A DNA stretch of 64,000 bases from CAZUDO01 sp964618895. Lineage in GTDB: Bacteria > Desulfobacterota > Binatia > DP-6. The stretch lies in contig CAZUDO010000107.1 of NCBI GenBank assembly GCA_964618895.1, forward strand, positions 1 through 64,000, written 5' to 3'. Positions 7,651 through 14,910 of this stretch are shown here, one piece after another (positions within the stretch are counted from its first letter, which is position 1; every line of letters starts with the position of its first letter). The translations under genes and the position numbers were made by a program. The notes under the pieces were generated by a model. It made no database searches. It saw only the letters and a program-made list of their open reading frames with translations, and had not been told where the DNA came from.

Positions 7651-8667
7651 CGCCTCCGCGCGCCGCGGCGCGCCGATCGCGACGAACAGCCGCCGCGCCT
7701 CCGCGAGCGCGTGGCGGTGCGCGGCGTCGTCGCCGCGGAGCCGGGCCAGCTCGGCGCGCTCGGCGTGGATGAACGGCAGGTAGACCCGCGCGCCGGTCGC
7801 CTCGACGCCCGCCTGGGCCCGGTCGAGCGCGGCGGCGGCGGCGGCGAAATCCCCCTCCGCGCACAGGACGCGGGCCCGGCCCAGCTCGAGTCGCGCCCGT
7901 GCGCCGTTCGCGTCCCGGAGCGCGGCGACGCCGTCCTCGACGGCCGTCCGGGCGCCGAGGAGATCGCCCGCATCGAGGCGGGCATCGGCAAACTCGGCAA
8001 GCGCGAACGGCTCGATGAAGACTCCGACACCGTGGGCGCGCACGAGAGCGAGGGCCGCGGTGAGCTGCCCGATGGCCTCGTGCGCCGCTCCTCCGCTGGC
8101 GAGCACCTGCCCGAGAATCCAGGAGACGTAGACGCGACCAAAGGACGACCCGACCTTCTCGACGCCCTCGAGCGCACTGCGCGCGTGGCGGAGTCCCGTC
8201 TCGACGTCACCGGCGAACGCCGCGACGCGAGCCAGCCCCGCTTCGCACCAGGCGACCTGCTCGGTCGCACCCAGGCGCCGCAGCACCTCCCCTCCGTGTG
8301 CGTGCGAGGCGCGTGCCTCGTCCAGACACCCCGCGTCGGTCAGGTACAGCCCGCGGTGATGATGGACGATGGCGAGGGGCTGCGTGCCGAGCACCGGAAC
8401 CCCGTCACTGACTCCGGACGCCAGCAACCGGATCACCTCGTCCGCACGCGACAGTGCGGTCGAGAGATTGCCGAGGGTCCAGTCGACCATGCTGGTCGCG
8501 TACCGTGCCCAGCACCTGAGGTCGTCGACGCCGGACGCGTCGGCGACCCCCAGCAGCTCCTCGCCCAGCTCGCGTGCACGCTGCGCCTTTCCCTGCATCC
8601 AGAGCGTGACCGTGTGCTGGCAGGAGGGGCACGGCATGGGGCCAGGGGGTCCTCCCGCTCCCGTCAC
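7651..8667 (-). pseudogene. C-terminal TPR region of an ATPase/cyclase-type regulator (remnant)
   Basis: The frame reads as helical repeats: TLWMQGKAQRARELGEELLG, GLYLTDAGCLDEARASHA, WILGQVLASGGAAHEAIGQL and a final YLPFIHAERAELARLRGDD. This is the pattern of the C-terminal TPR-like part of large AAA-ATPase or adenylate-cyclase regulators. The N-terminal catalytic and ATPase domains are missing. The frame has no stop of its own: after RRLFVAIGAPRRAEA it runs antisense through the VapC gene to 7096. Both ends are therefore lost. It is a second, independent regulator relic in this zone besides the one at 445-1011. Confidence 0.6.
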
Positions 8668-8714
8668 GGCGCGGTCAACGCACGCGCGTCACGGCCGCAG
8701 CAGCACGCCCGGGA

Positions 8715-8975
8715 TCAGGTGACAATGACGGTGTCCGAGTAGCGAGCGAGGAGCTTGTCCGCCGTCACCAGACGCAGCGGTTCCTGCAGCGCCTGCGCCA
8801 CCAGGATTCGGTCGAACGGGTTGGCATGGTGCGGCGGGAGGTCGTCCACGGCGGCCGCGTGCTCAGCCGTGACCGAGAGCATGAAGTAGCTGGAGCGTTG
8901 GAAGAGCGACAGGACCTCGCGCCCGGAAACCGGCATCCCTTTCGGGGCGACGTGGGTATCCAGCAACAGCCTCAC
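8715..8975 (-). CDS. PIN-domain toxin with internal deletion
   Basis: This 86-residue protein begins MRLLLDTHV, the start of a VapC PIN domain with the first catalytic Asp at residue 6. It then jumps directly to GMPVSGREVLSLFQRS and the normal second half: LSVTAEHAAAVDDLPPHH, NPFDRILVAQAL and LRLVTADKLLARY. Family members are about 125-130 residues and carry a conserved Glu in an intervening SAAS.WEI helix. Some 40-45 residues including that Glu are missing here, in frame. The GTG start (8975) overlaps the antitoxin stop. The protein is probably inactive as a nuclease, although it may still bind its antitoxin. Confidence 0.72.
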   Translation of the reverse strand: MRLLLDTHVAPKGMPVSGREVLSLFQRSSYFMLSVTAEHAAAVDDLPPHHANPFDRILVAQALQEPLRLVTADKLLARYSDTVIVT

Positions 8976-9214
8976 CGGGGGATCGATCGGAAGAGCCGAC
9001 TCACCCTGGCGTCGAGTCGCGCATCCGGGGCAACATCGAACACACCCTTGGCTACCCCGATCCGTCGTGCGACCGGCTGGCTGTGGACCGGCACCAAGCG
9101 CGCGACCGGGTGTCCGTGGCGAGCGATCACGATCTCAGGCTCTTCGCCACTCTCAATCGCCTCGAGGAGCTTGGACAGCGTCGACTTCGCCTCGAACACG
9201 TTGATGATCACCAT
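8972..9214 (-). CDS. Phd/YefM-family antitoxin
   Basis: This 80-residue antitoxin starts at ATG 9214 with MVIINVFEAKSTLSKLLEAI, followed by EEPEIVIARHGHPVARLVPV, the Phd/YefM signature. The C-terminal tail ends DARLDARVSRLFRSIPR. Longer frames extend upstream but do not fit the family start. The stop overlaps the GTG of the downstream PIN-domain gene. That toxin has lost its middle, so this antitoxin may persist as a stand-alone repressor. It lies directly after a zinc-ribbon/TPR gene on the same strand, 49 bases downstream. Confidence 0.82.
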   Translation of the reverse strand: MVIINVFEAKSTLSKLLEAIESGEEPEIVIARHGHPVARLVPVHSQPVARRIGVAKGVFDVAPDARLDARVSRLFRSIPR

Positions 9215-9263
9215 AATCGATCCATTCGGCAAGTCGATGCCGATCCCAGCGGGCGATCGCCCC

Positions 9264-10007
9264 TCAGCGCTGCAGGAGCTGCAGCTCTTCCGCCGACGCC
9301 GTATCCGACGGGTCCAGATGCAACGCCTCCGCCAGCGAGCTGATGGCGAGCGCGTCCATGCCGAGCTGCTTGTAGCCGAGGCCCAGGTGGTAATGCGCCG
9401 AGGCGTCGTGCGGGTTGGCGGTGACGACACGCTCGAAGCACTGCACCGCACCGGCGTCGTCGTTCAGGCGCTCGCGGATGATGCCGAGCTGGTAGCAGGC
9501 GATGACGTACTCCCGGTCGGTGACCAGCGTCTCCTCGAGGGCGCTCGCGGCTTCGTCGAGGCGGCCCAAGTGGAAGAGGGCCATCGCCAGTCGGTAGTGG
9601 GCGGGGGCCGAGGCGCGGTTCAGCTCGATCGCCCGGCGGGCAGCGGTGGCGCATTCGGCCATGGCACCGCGCCGGTAGTGGCAGACGGAGAGCTGGAAGT
9701 GCGCCCCCGGGTACGCGTCCTCGATCTTGACCGCCTGCTCGAAGGCGCGGATGGCGTTGCCGATCTGGCCCAGGTGGTAGTACGCCAGGCCCAGATTGTA
9801 GTGCGCGCTCGCGTTGTCGGGGTCGGCCTTGAGGATCTGCAGACAGCGATCCCGCGTGCGCTCGGCGAAGCCGGTGCCGAACTCGCGCTCCACGTCGACG
9901 GCTCGCAGCGGCGTCCCGCAGTGCTTGCAATAATTGTGGTCCGCCGCGTTCTCGACGCGGCACTCGGGACACGGACCGACGATGGCCGGGGCGGCCATGG
10001 CGGGCAT
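9264..10007 (-). CDS. Zinc-ribbon and TPR-repeat protein
   Basis: This 247-residue soluble protein begins with a four-Cys zinc ribbon (C13, C16, C27, C30; CPEC and CKHC). It then has about six tetratricopeptide repeats from residue 50 to the end, for example ASAHYNLGLAYYHLGQIGNA and GAHFQLSVCHYRRGAMAEC. Such repeats form a superhelical scaffold for protein partners; no catalytic motif is visible. There is no signal peptide, so a cytoplasmic location is expected. It is divergent from the secreted hydrolase at 10121, with about 110 bases between. The partner is unknown. Confidence 0.82.
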   Translation of the reverse strand: MPAMAAPAIVGPCPECRVENAADHNYCKHCGTPLRAVDVEREFGTGFAERTRDRCLQILKADPDNASAHYNLGLAYYHLGQIGNAIRAFEQAVKIEDAYPGAHFQLSVCHYRRGAMAECATAARRAIELNRASAPAHYRLAMALFHLGRLDEAASALEETLVTDREYVIACYQLGIIRERLNDDAGAVQCFERVVTANPHDASAHYHLGLGYKQLGMDALAISSLAEALHLDPSDTASAEELQLLQR

Positions 10008-10120
10008 CCTTCCTCCGAACCCCCGCCGCGCGCAAGCCCGGGGTTGTCCCCGGGTCGGCAGGGCATGCGGCGGTCGGGACCCGCTTGCCAGGCGAGGCCC
10101 CGCACCGCGATACTCGCCCC

Positions 10121-11482
10121 ATGCCGCATATCATCGCTCTCCTGATGGTCCTGGGCGTTCCCGCGGGCGCGTGGGCAGCCAGCGACTGCCTGCTGGGAGC
10201 CAACCTGCTCGGCGACCAGCGCGCCCTCGCCAGCGTCCGCGCCGCCACCGAGGCCGCCTGCCCGTGCGCCAGCTACCCCGGCGCCCCGGGCCTCGATCGC
10301 GGGGCCTATCGCGCCTGCGCGCGGGTGGTGGTCGACGGAGCGCTCGCCGCGACCACCCTGCGCTCGTCGTGCGGCAGCATCGCCAAGCGCACCTACAAGC
10401 GCGCGACCTGCGGCGTCCCGACGCAGGTCGCGTGTGCGCGCTTCAAGCCGGGGGCCTCCGCGCCGCACTCGTGCCGGGTGAAGAAGCCCGCCAGCTGCGT
10501 CAGCAAGCCGGCGTTCACCGAGCGGGTCTGCGGCGGGGAGACCCACTGCGCCGACGTGATCGACCGCACGGCGAGCACGTGCGTCGCCACCCACGAGACC
10601 GGGCCGTACACGCCCGGCGTGCGGGTGGTGACGATGACCAAGCCGTCGGCCGTCACCCCGAGCGAGACACGCGTGCTCGACACCTACGTCTGGTACCCCG
10701 CCCCTGCCGGCGGCGCGCCGCTCGACTCCGCCCTCGGCGCGGTCGTCGACGCGCCGCTCGACGCCGCCGGTGGGCCGTACCCGGTCGTCATGTTCTCGCA
10801 CGGCTCGTGTGGCTATCCGAACCAGAGCACGTTCCTCTGGCCGCTGGTGGCGTCGTACGGGTTCGTGGTGGTGGCCCCCCCACATCCGGGCAACACGCTG
10901 TTCGAGTTCCCGACCTGCGGTACCCCCTCTGCCATCGCCGCGTCCGCGGTCGAGCGGCCCGCGGATGTGCTGTTCGCGCTCGACGAAATGCTGGCGGCCA
11001 CTGCGGATCCCGGCTCGCCGTTCTTCGGCGCCCTGGACGACACCCGCATCGGCATGGCGGGGCACTCGTTCGGCGGCTTCACCACCTACCTGGTCGTCGC
11101 CGGGGACGCGCGCTTCAAGGTCGCCGTGCCGCTGGCGCCCGCGGTGCCCGGGGCGCCCGTACTGACCATTCCGTCGCTGCACATGCTGAGTCAGCTCGAC
11201 ACCTATGTGGACAACACCGCCATCCGGACCGCCTACGCCGCCGCCCAGTCGCCCAAGTTCCTGATCGAGATCCCGAACGCCGGCCATTTTGCGTTCTCGA
11301 ACGGCTGCTTCCCGAGCCCCGATTGCAACCCGCCGACCACCCTCACCCAGGACGAGGCACACGCCGTCGTCCTGCGCTGGGTGCCGGCCTTCCTCGAACG
11401 CTACCTGGCCGGCGACGCGACGTTCACGCCGTTCCTGACGCCGCCGGCGCCGGCCGGTTCGGTGCTGCAGGCGGCGCCGTAG
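10121..11482 (+). CDS. Secreted alpha/beta hydrolase with Cys-rich N-terminal region
   Basis: This 453-residue exported protein starts at ATG 10121, giving a signal peptide MPHIIALLMVLGVPAGAWA. An N-terminal region with regularly spaced cysteines (about 25-170; CPCASY, YRACARVV, SSCGSI, RATCG) precedes a dienelactone-hydrolase or PAF-acetylhydrolase-like alpha/beta fold. The oxyanion segment is VVMFSHGSCGY. The nucleophile elbow GHSFGG puts Ser at about residue 316, and the catalytic His is probably in IPNAGHFAFSNGC. It probably cleaves esters outside the cytoplasm; the substrate is unknown. The next gene starts 2 bases after its stop, suggesting one transcript. Confidence 0.82.
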   Translation: MPHIIALLMVLGVPAGAWAASDCLLGANLLGDQRALASVRAATEAACPCASYPGAPGLDRGAYRACARVVVDGALAATTLRSSCGSIAKRTYKRATCGVPTQVACARFKPGASAPHSCRVKKPASCVSKPAFTERVCGGETHCADVIDRTASTCVATHETGPYTPGVRVVTMTKPSAVTPSETRVLDTYVWYPAPAGGAPLDSALGAVVDAPLDAAGGPYPVVMFSHGSCGYPNQSTFLWPLVASYGFVVVAPPHPGNTLFEFPTCGTPSAIAASAVERPADVLFALDEMLAATADPGSPFFGALDDTRIGMAGHSFGGFTTYLVVAGDARFKVAVPLAPAVPGAPVLTIPSLHMLSQLDTYVDNTAIRTAYAAAQSPKFLIEIPNAGHFAFSNGCFPSPDCNPPTTLTQDEAHAVVLRWVPAFLERYLAGDATFTPFLTPPAPAGSVLQAAP

Positions 11483-11484
11483 CG

Positions 11485-11919
11485 ATGGACGCGACCGAGC
11501 TCGCCGCCCGCGAGGCCATTCGCGAGCTGGTGGCGCGCTATGCGCAGCTGATCGACCGCGCGCGGATCGATGACGTGGTGGCGCTGTTCACCGCCGACGG
11601 CGTGCTGGAGGCGAACGACCACCCGCCCGCGCGCGGACACGACGCCATCCGCGCCTTCTTCGACGACGCCCGGACGCGGCTCGCGGCGGCGACGACACGG
11701 CCCTTCATCCGCCACCACGTCTCGACGCTCACCATCGACGTGCTCGGCAGCGACGACGCCGAGGCGGCGGCGTACTTCCTCGTCGTCACCGACGTGGGGC
11801 CGGACCACTGGGGCCGCTACCGGGATCGTCTGGCACGGGTCGACGGGCGGTGGCTCTTCCGGCACCGGCGCGTACGGACGGACGGGGCAACGGCGGGCGC
11901 ACGGCTCGGACGCGGGTGA
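11485..11919 (+). CDS. SnoaL-like (NTF2-fold) protein
   Basis: This 144-residue protein has the SnoaL-like pattern. A helix AAREAIRELVARYAQLIDRA is followed by DDVVALFTADGVLE, then a GHDAIRAFFDDA helix and the strands RHHVSTLTIDVLG, AAAYFLVVTDVG and WLFRHRRVRTD. Members form a cone-shaped pocket and act as small isomerases, dehydratases or hydrolases, or only bind ligands; function cannot be assigned from sequence alone. It starts 2 bases after the secreted hydrolase and overlaps the following methyltransferase by TGATG, so the three are probably co-translated. Confidence 0.82.
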   Translation: MDATELAAREAIRELVARYAQLIDRARIDDVVALFTADGVLEANDHPPARGHDAIRAFFDDARTRLAAATTRPFIRHHVSTLTIDVLGSDDAEAAAYFLVVTDVGPDHWGRYRDRLARVDGRWLFRHRRVRTDGATAGARLGRG

Positions 11920-12674
11920 TGGTCGAGGTCACCGACACCGCCGCCGCGGTCGCGCGCGTGCGCGCGGCCGAGGGGACGCTGCCCGAGGCCGAGCGCCTGT
12001 TCGACGACCCGTACGCGCACCTGTTCACCGGCGGAGCGGCCGCGGACGAGGCCTTCGAGCGCTTCCTCGGTGTGCCCTTCTTTCGCGAGAGCATGCGGGT
12101 GCGCACGCGCTTCATCGACGACGACACCCGGCGCGCGCTCGGCGACGGCATGCGCGACGTCGTCATCCTGGGCGCGGGCTTCGACTGCCGGTCGCTGCGC
12201 CTCGGCGAGCTGGCCGACGCGCACGTGTTCGAGATCGATTTCGCCGGGCAACTGGCGGCCAAACAGCAGGCGCTCGGAGAGGCGGGGATTGCCATTCCCC
12301 CGCACCTTCACTTCGTGCCGTGCGACTTCGCCGCGCCGGACTTCGACGCCCAGCTCTCGCACGACCTCCACGCGGCGGGCCTTCGCGCCGGCGCCCCCAC
12401 CTTGTTCATCTGGGAGGGCGTCACCAGCTACCTGAGTGACGCCGACATCGACCGCAGTCTCGAGTGGATGGCACGCACGGGCGGCCCGGGCTCGCGTCTC
12501 GTCTTCAATTACAACCTGGCCCGCTTCGACGCCGCCGGCGCCCGCGCGCGCGTCCTGGCCGCCGGCTTCACGACGTTCGCGGACGAGACGCTGGACGTGC
12601 TCTACCGGCGCTACCTGCCCGGCGCCCCGCCGCCTGGCGGCGACCTCTATCATCTGGCCGTGGCCGGTCGCTGA
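11919..12674 (+). CDS. TIGR00027-family S-adenosylmethionine-dependent methyltransferase
   Basis: This 251-residue protein is of the leucine-carboxyl-methyltransferase-like TIGR00027 family. Recognised pieces are the N-terminal RLFDDPYAHLFTG, the SAM-binding motif VVILGAGFDCRSLRL, VFEIDFAGQLAAKQ with the acidic ribose ligand, and FIWEGVTSYLSDADIDRSL. ATG 11919 overlaps the previous stop; longer frames run antisense into other genes. Methyl acceptors are unknown for most of this family, which is expanded in actinobacteria and deltaproteobacterial lineages. It sits in a plus-strand group with a SnoaL-like protein and an acyl-CoA dehydrogenase, a context compatible with secondary metabolism or lipid breakdown. 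Confidence 0.87.
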   Translation: MVEVTDTAAAVARVRAAEGTLPEAERLFDDPYAHLFTGGAAADEAFERFLGVPFFRESMRVRTRFIDDDTRRALGDGMRDVVILGAGFDCRSLRLGELADAHVFEIDFAGQLAAKQQALGEAGIAIPPHLHFVPCDFAAPDFDAQLSHDLHAAGLRAGAPTLFIWEGVTSYLSDADIDRSLEWMARTGGPGSRLVFNYNLARFDAAGARARVLAAGFTTFADETLDVLYRRYLPGAPPPGGDLYHLAVAGR

Positions 12675-12738
12675 CCCCGCGCTGACCCCCGCGCGACCCC
12701 CTGGTTTCGCGCGCCGGCGATCTGGTATCTCTGCCCGC

Positions 12739-13971
12739 ATGATCGAGTGGAGCGAGCAGCACCTCATGATCCGCGACATGACCCGGCGGTTCATCGACGC
12801 CGAGATCAAGCCCAACCTGCACGAGCTGGAGCACGGCGACACCCCGCCGTACGCCATCCTACGGAAGATGATGCAGACCTTCGGTCTCGACCAGGTGGCC
12901 CAGGCGCGCTTCGAGAAGCAGATCGCGCGCGAGAAGGCCGCCGCCCGCGGCGAGCACGTCGCCAAGAAGGAGCAACGGGGCACCGAGGACGTGGGCATGC
13001 AGCTCGTCCCGATCATCGAGCTGTGCCGCTACTGCCCGGGCATGGTGACCGCGCTCGGCGTGAGCGTCGGGCTGACGGCGCAGGCCATCCTGTCGAAGGG
13101 CACCACGGCGCAGAAGGAGCGCTGGGTGCTGCCGCTGCTCACGCTCGAGAAGATCGGCGCCTGGGCGATCACCGAGCCGGACTCGGGCTCGGACGCGTTC
13201 GGCGGCATGAAGGCGACCGCCCGCCGGAAGGGCGACGACTACGTACTGAACGGCAACAAGACCTTCATCACCAACGGCCCCTACGCCGACACCATCGTCT
13301 TCATCTGCAAGCTCGACGACGGCACCACCGACGCGCGCAAGCGAAAGGTCCTGAACTTCGTGCTCGACAAGGGCATGCCCGGCCTGACGCAGTCGAAGCC
13401 CATGCGGAAGATGGGCCTGCACTCCTCGCCCACCGGCGAGCTGTTTCTGGAGGACGTCGTGTGCGGCCGCGATCGCCTGCTCGGCGAGAGCGAGGACACC
13501 GCCGGGTCCGGCGGCCGCGCCGGCGCCAAGGCGACGTTCTCGATGGAGCGGTCGGGCGTGGCCGCCATGGCGTTCGGCATCGTCGAGCAGTGCCTCGAGC
13601 TGTCGATCAACTACGCGCGCACGCGGGTCGCGTTCGGCAAGCTGATCGGCGAGTTCCAGCTCATCCAACTGAAGCTCGCCAAGATGGAAGTGGCGCGCAT
13701 GAACCTGCAGAACATGGTTTTCCGCCAGATCGAGCTGGCGGCCAACGACCGGGCCCTGACCTTCGCCGAGGCGTCGGCCTGCAAGCTCTACGCCGCGCAG
13801 GCGGCGATGGACGTGGCGCTCGAGGCCGTGCAGCTCTTCGGCGGCAACGGCTACATGGCGGAGTTCCAGGTGGAGCAGCTCTGTCGCGACGCCAAGGTGC
13901 TGCAGATCTACGCCGGTACGGACGAGATCCAGGTGTCGCAGATCGCGCGCTCGCTGCTCACCACGGCCTGA
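12739..13971 (+). CDS. Acyl-CoA dehydrogenase
   Basis: This 410-residue flavoenzyme introduces an alpha-beta double bond into an acyl-CoA, passing electrons to ETF. Start at ATG 12739 (MIEWSEQHLMIRDMTRRFID) matches the family. FAD and substrate motifs are AWAITEPDSGSDAFG, KTFITNGPYAD, RVAFGKLIGEFQLIQLKLAKM and LFGGNGYMAEFQVEQL. The usual catalytic Glu of the YEGT motif is replaced by Ala (IYAGTDEIQ). A Glu at about residue 269 (MERSGVAA) occupies the position used as base in isovaleryl-CoA and long-chain dehydrogenases. An insert of some 25 residues near 60-85 is Lys/Arg/Glu-rich. The end overlaps the convergent methyltransferase gene by 14 bases. Confidence 0.9.
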   Translation: MIEWSEQHLMIRDMTRRFIDAEIKPNLHELEHGDTPPYAILRKMMQTFGLDQVAQARFEKQIAREKAAARGEHVAKKEQRGTEDVGMQLVPIIELCRYCPGMVTALGVSVGLTAQAILSKGTTAQKERWVLPLLTLEKIGAWAITEPDSGSDAFGGMKATARRKGDDYVLNGNKTFITNGPYADTIVFICKLDDGTTDARKRKVLNFVLDKGMPGLTQSKPMRKMGLHSSPTGELFLEDVVCGRDRLLGESEDTAGSGGRAGAKATFSMERSGVAAMAFGIVEQCLELSINYARTRVAFGKLIGEFQLIQLKLAKMEVARMNLQNMVFRQIELAANDRALTFAEASACKLYAAQAAMDVALEAVQLFGGNGYMAEFQVEQLCRDAKVLQIYAGTDEIQVSQIARSLLTTA

Positions 13972-14470
13972 GCCGCGGCACCCAGCGCGGCACGGCGCGG
14001 CAGTAGCCGTCGTACTCGGCGCCGAACTGCCGGCGGAGCGTCGGCTCCTCGAACAGCACCACGAAGACGTGGAAGGCAATCGCCACGCCGGTGGCGTAGG
14101 CGAGCACCGGCCAGCTGCCGAACAGGAGCCCCTGCCCGACCAGCATCGCCACCACCGCCACGTAGCCCGGGTTGCGGACCAACCGGAACGGCCCGCCCAC
14201 CACCAGGTGACGCGTGGGCGCAATCGGCGCCGGCGTGCCGTGGCCCTCGCGCACAAAGCGCAGACAGAAGGTGACGAAGAGCGGCAGGGCCAGGACGATC
14301 AGCGCCGTACCTGCGATGCGCGTCGCGGCCAGGCCAAGGATCGGCAGCTCGAGCCGCCACCCGGAGAGCGCCCACGGCACGAGCCCCACCACGGTCCCCG
14401 GCACCAGCAGCACGAACACCACCGTGCCGACCACCGCCCACAGCGGCGCCCTGTCTCCGGCCCCCGCCAT
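13958..14470 (-). CDS. Isoprenylcysteine carboxyl methyltransferase-like membrane protein
   Basis: This 170-residue protein with about four membrane helices has a conserved C-terminal half: PTRHLVVGGPFRLVRNPGYV with the R.PGY motif, and near the end FEEPTLRRQFGAEYDGYCRA then VPRW. This is the ICMT/PEMT fold, in which integral membrane enzymes methylate lipid-like or prenylated acceptors using S-adenosylmethionine. Bacterial members have mostly unknown substrates. It converges on the acyl-CoA dehydrogenase with a 14-base overlap. A decayed end of a similar gene lies at 1983-2118. Confidence 0.85.
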   Translation of the reverse strand: MAGAGDRAPLWAVVGTVVFVLLVPGTVVGLVPWALSGWRLELPILGLAATRIAGTALIVLALPLFVTFCLRFVREGHGTPAPIAPTRHLVVGGPFRLVRNPGYVAVVAMLVGQGLLFGSWPVLAYATGVAIAFHVFVVLFEEPTLRRQFGAEYDGYCRAVPRWVPRLRPW

Positions 14471-14910
14471 CGTGACTCAACCGGCGCGAACCCTACTGCC
14501 GCCGTCGGCGCGCAGTCAACGTGCGCCGGTCCACTGCGGATTCGTTTCGGTGGACAGAACAGGTGCGACGTCCCGGACGCGATCAGCCAGCCCGTCATTC
14601 GCATCTCGACCGGGGCGACGCGCACGACGGAGAGGAACAGGCCCTGGAACTGGCCGGCCGCCGGAGGGGGTTCTAACCGCCGCAAGGCACCAGCCGAGCG
14701 GCCCACACACCACGAAAAGCGCTGTAGAATCGGCGTGATACACATAGGCGCCGCCGATGACGGCGGTGTCGACTCCGGGGACGTCGGCCCGTCCAGAGCG
14801 CGCCGTTCGCGCCGGCGGCAAGGCCGGGGGGGACCTGCATTTTCTCCGAGACAGCCCTCGATGGGCCATGGTATAGCCCGGTCAGCAATGCCAACCGCAC
14901 AGGTCTATTC
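14471..14910. other. Intergenic region upstream of the beta-helix protein
   Basis: These 440 bases hold no convincing gene: open frames on both strands are Arg/Pro-rich and match nothing I recognise. The stretch separates two divergently oriented genes and must contain the promoter of the secreted protein at 14911, but I see no clear sigma-70 hexamers. GC content dips slightly near 14700-14760. Confidence 0.5.
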
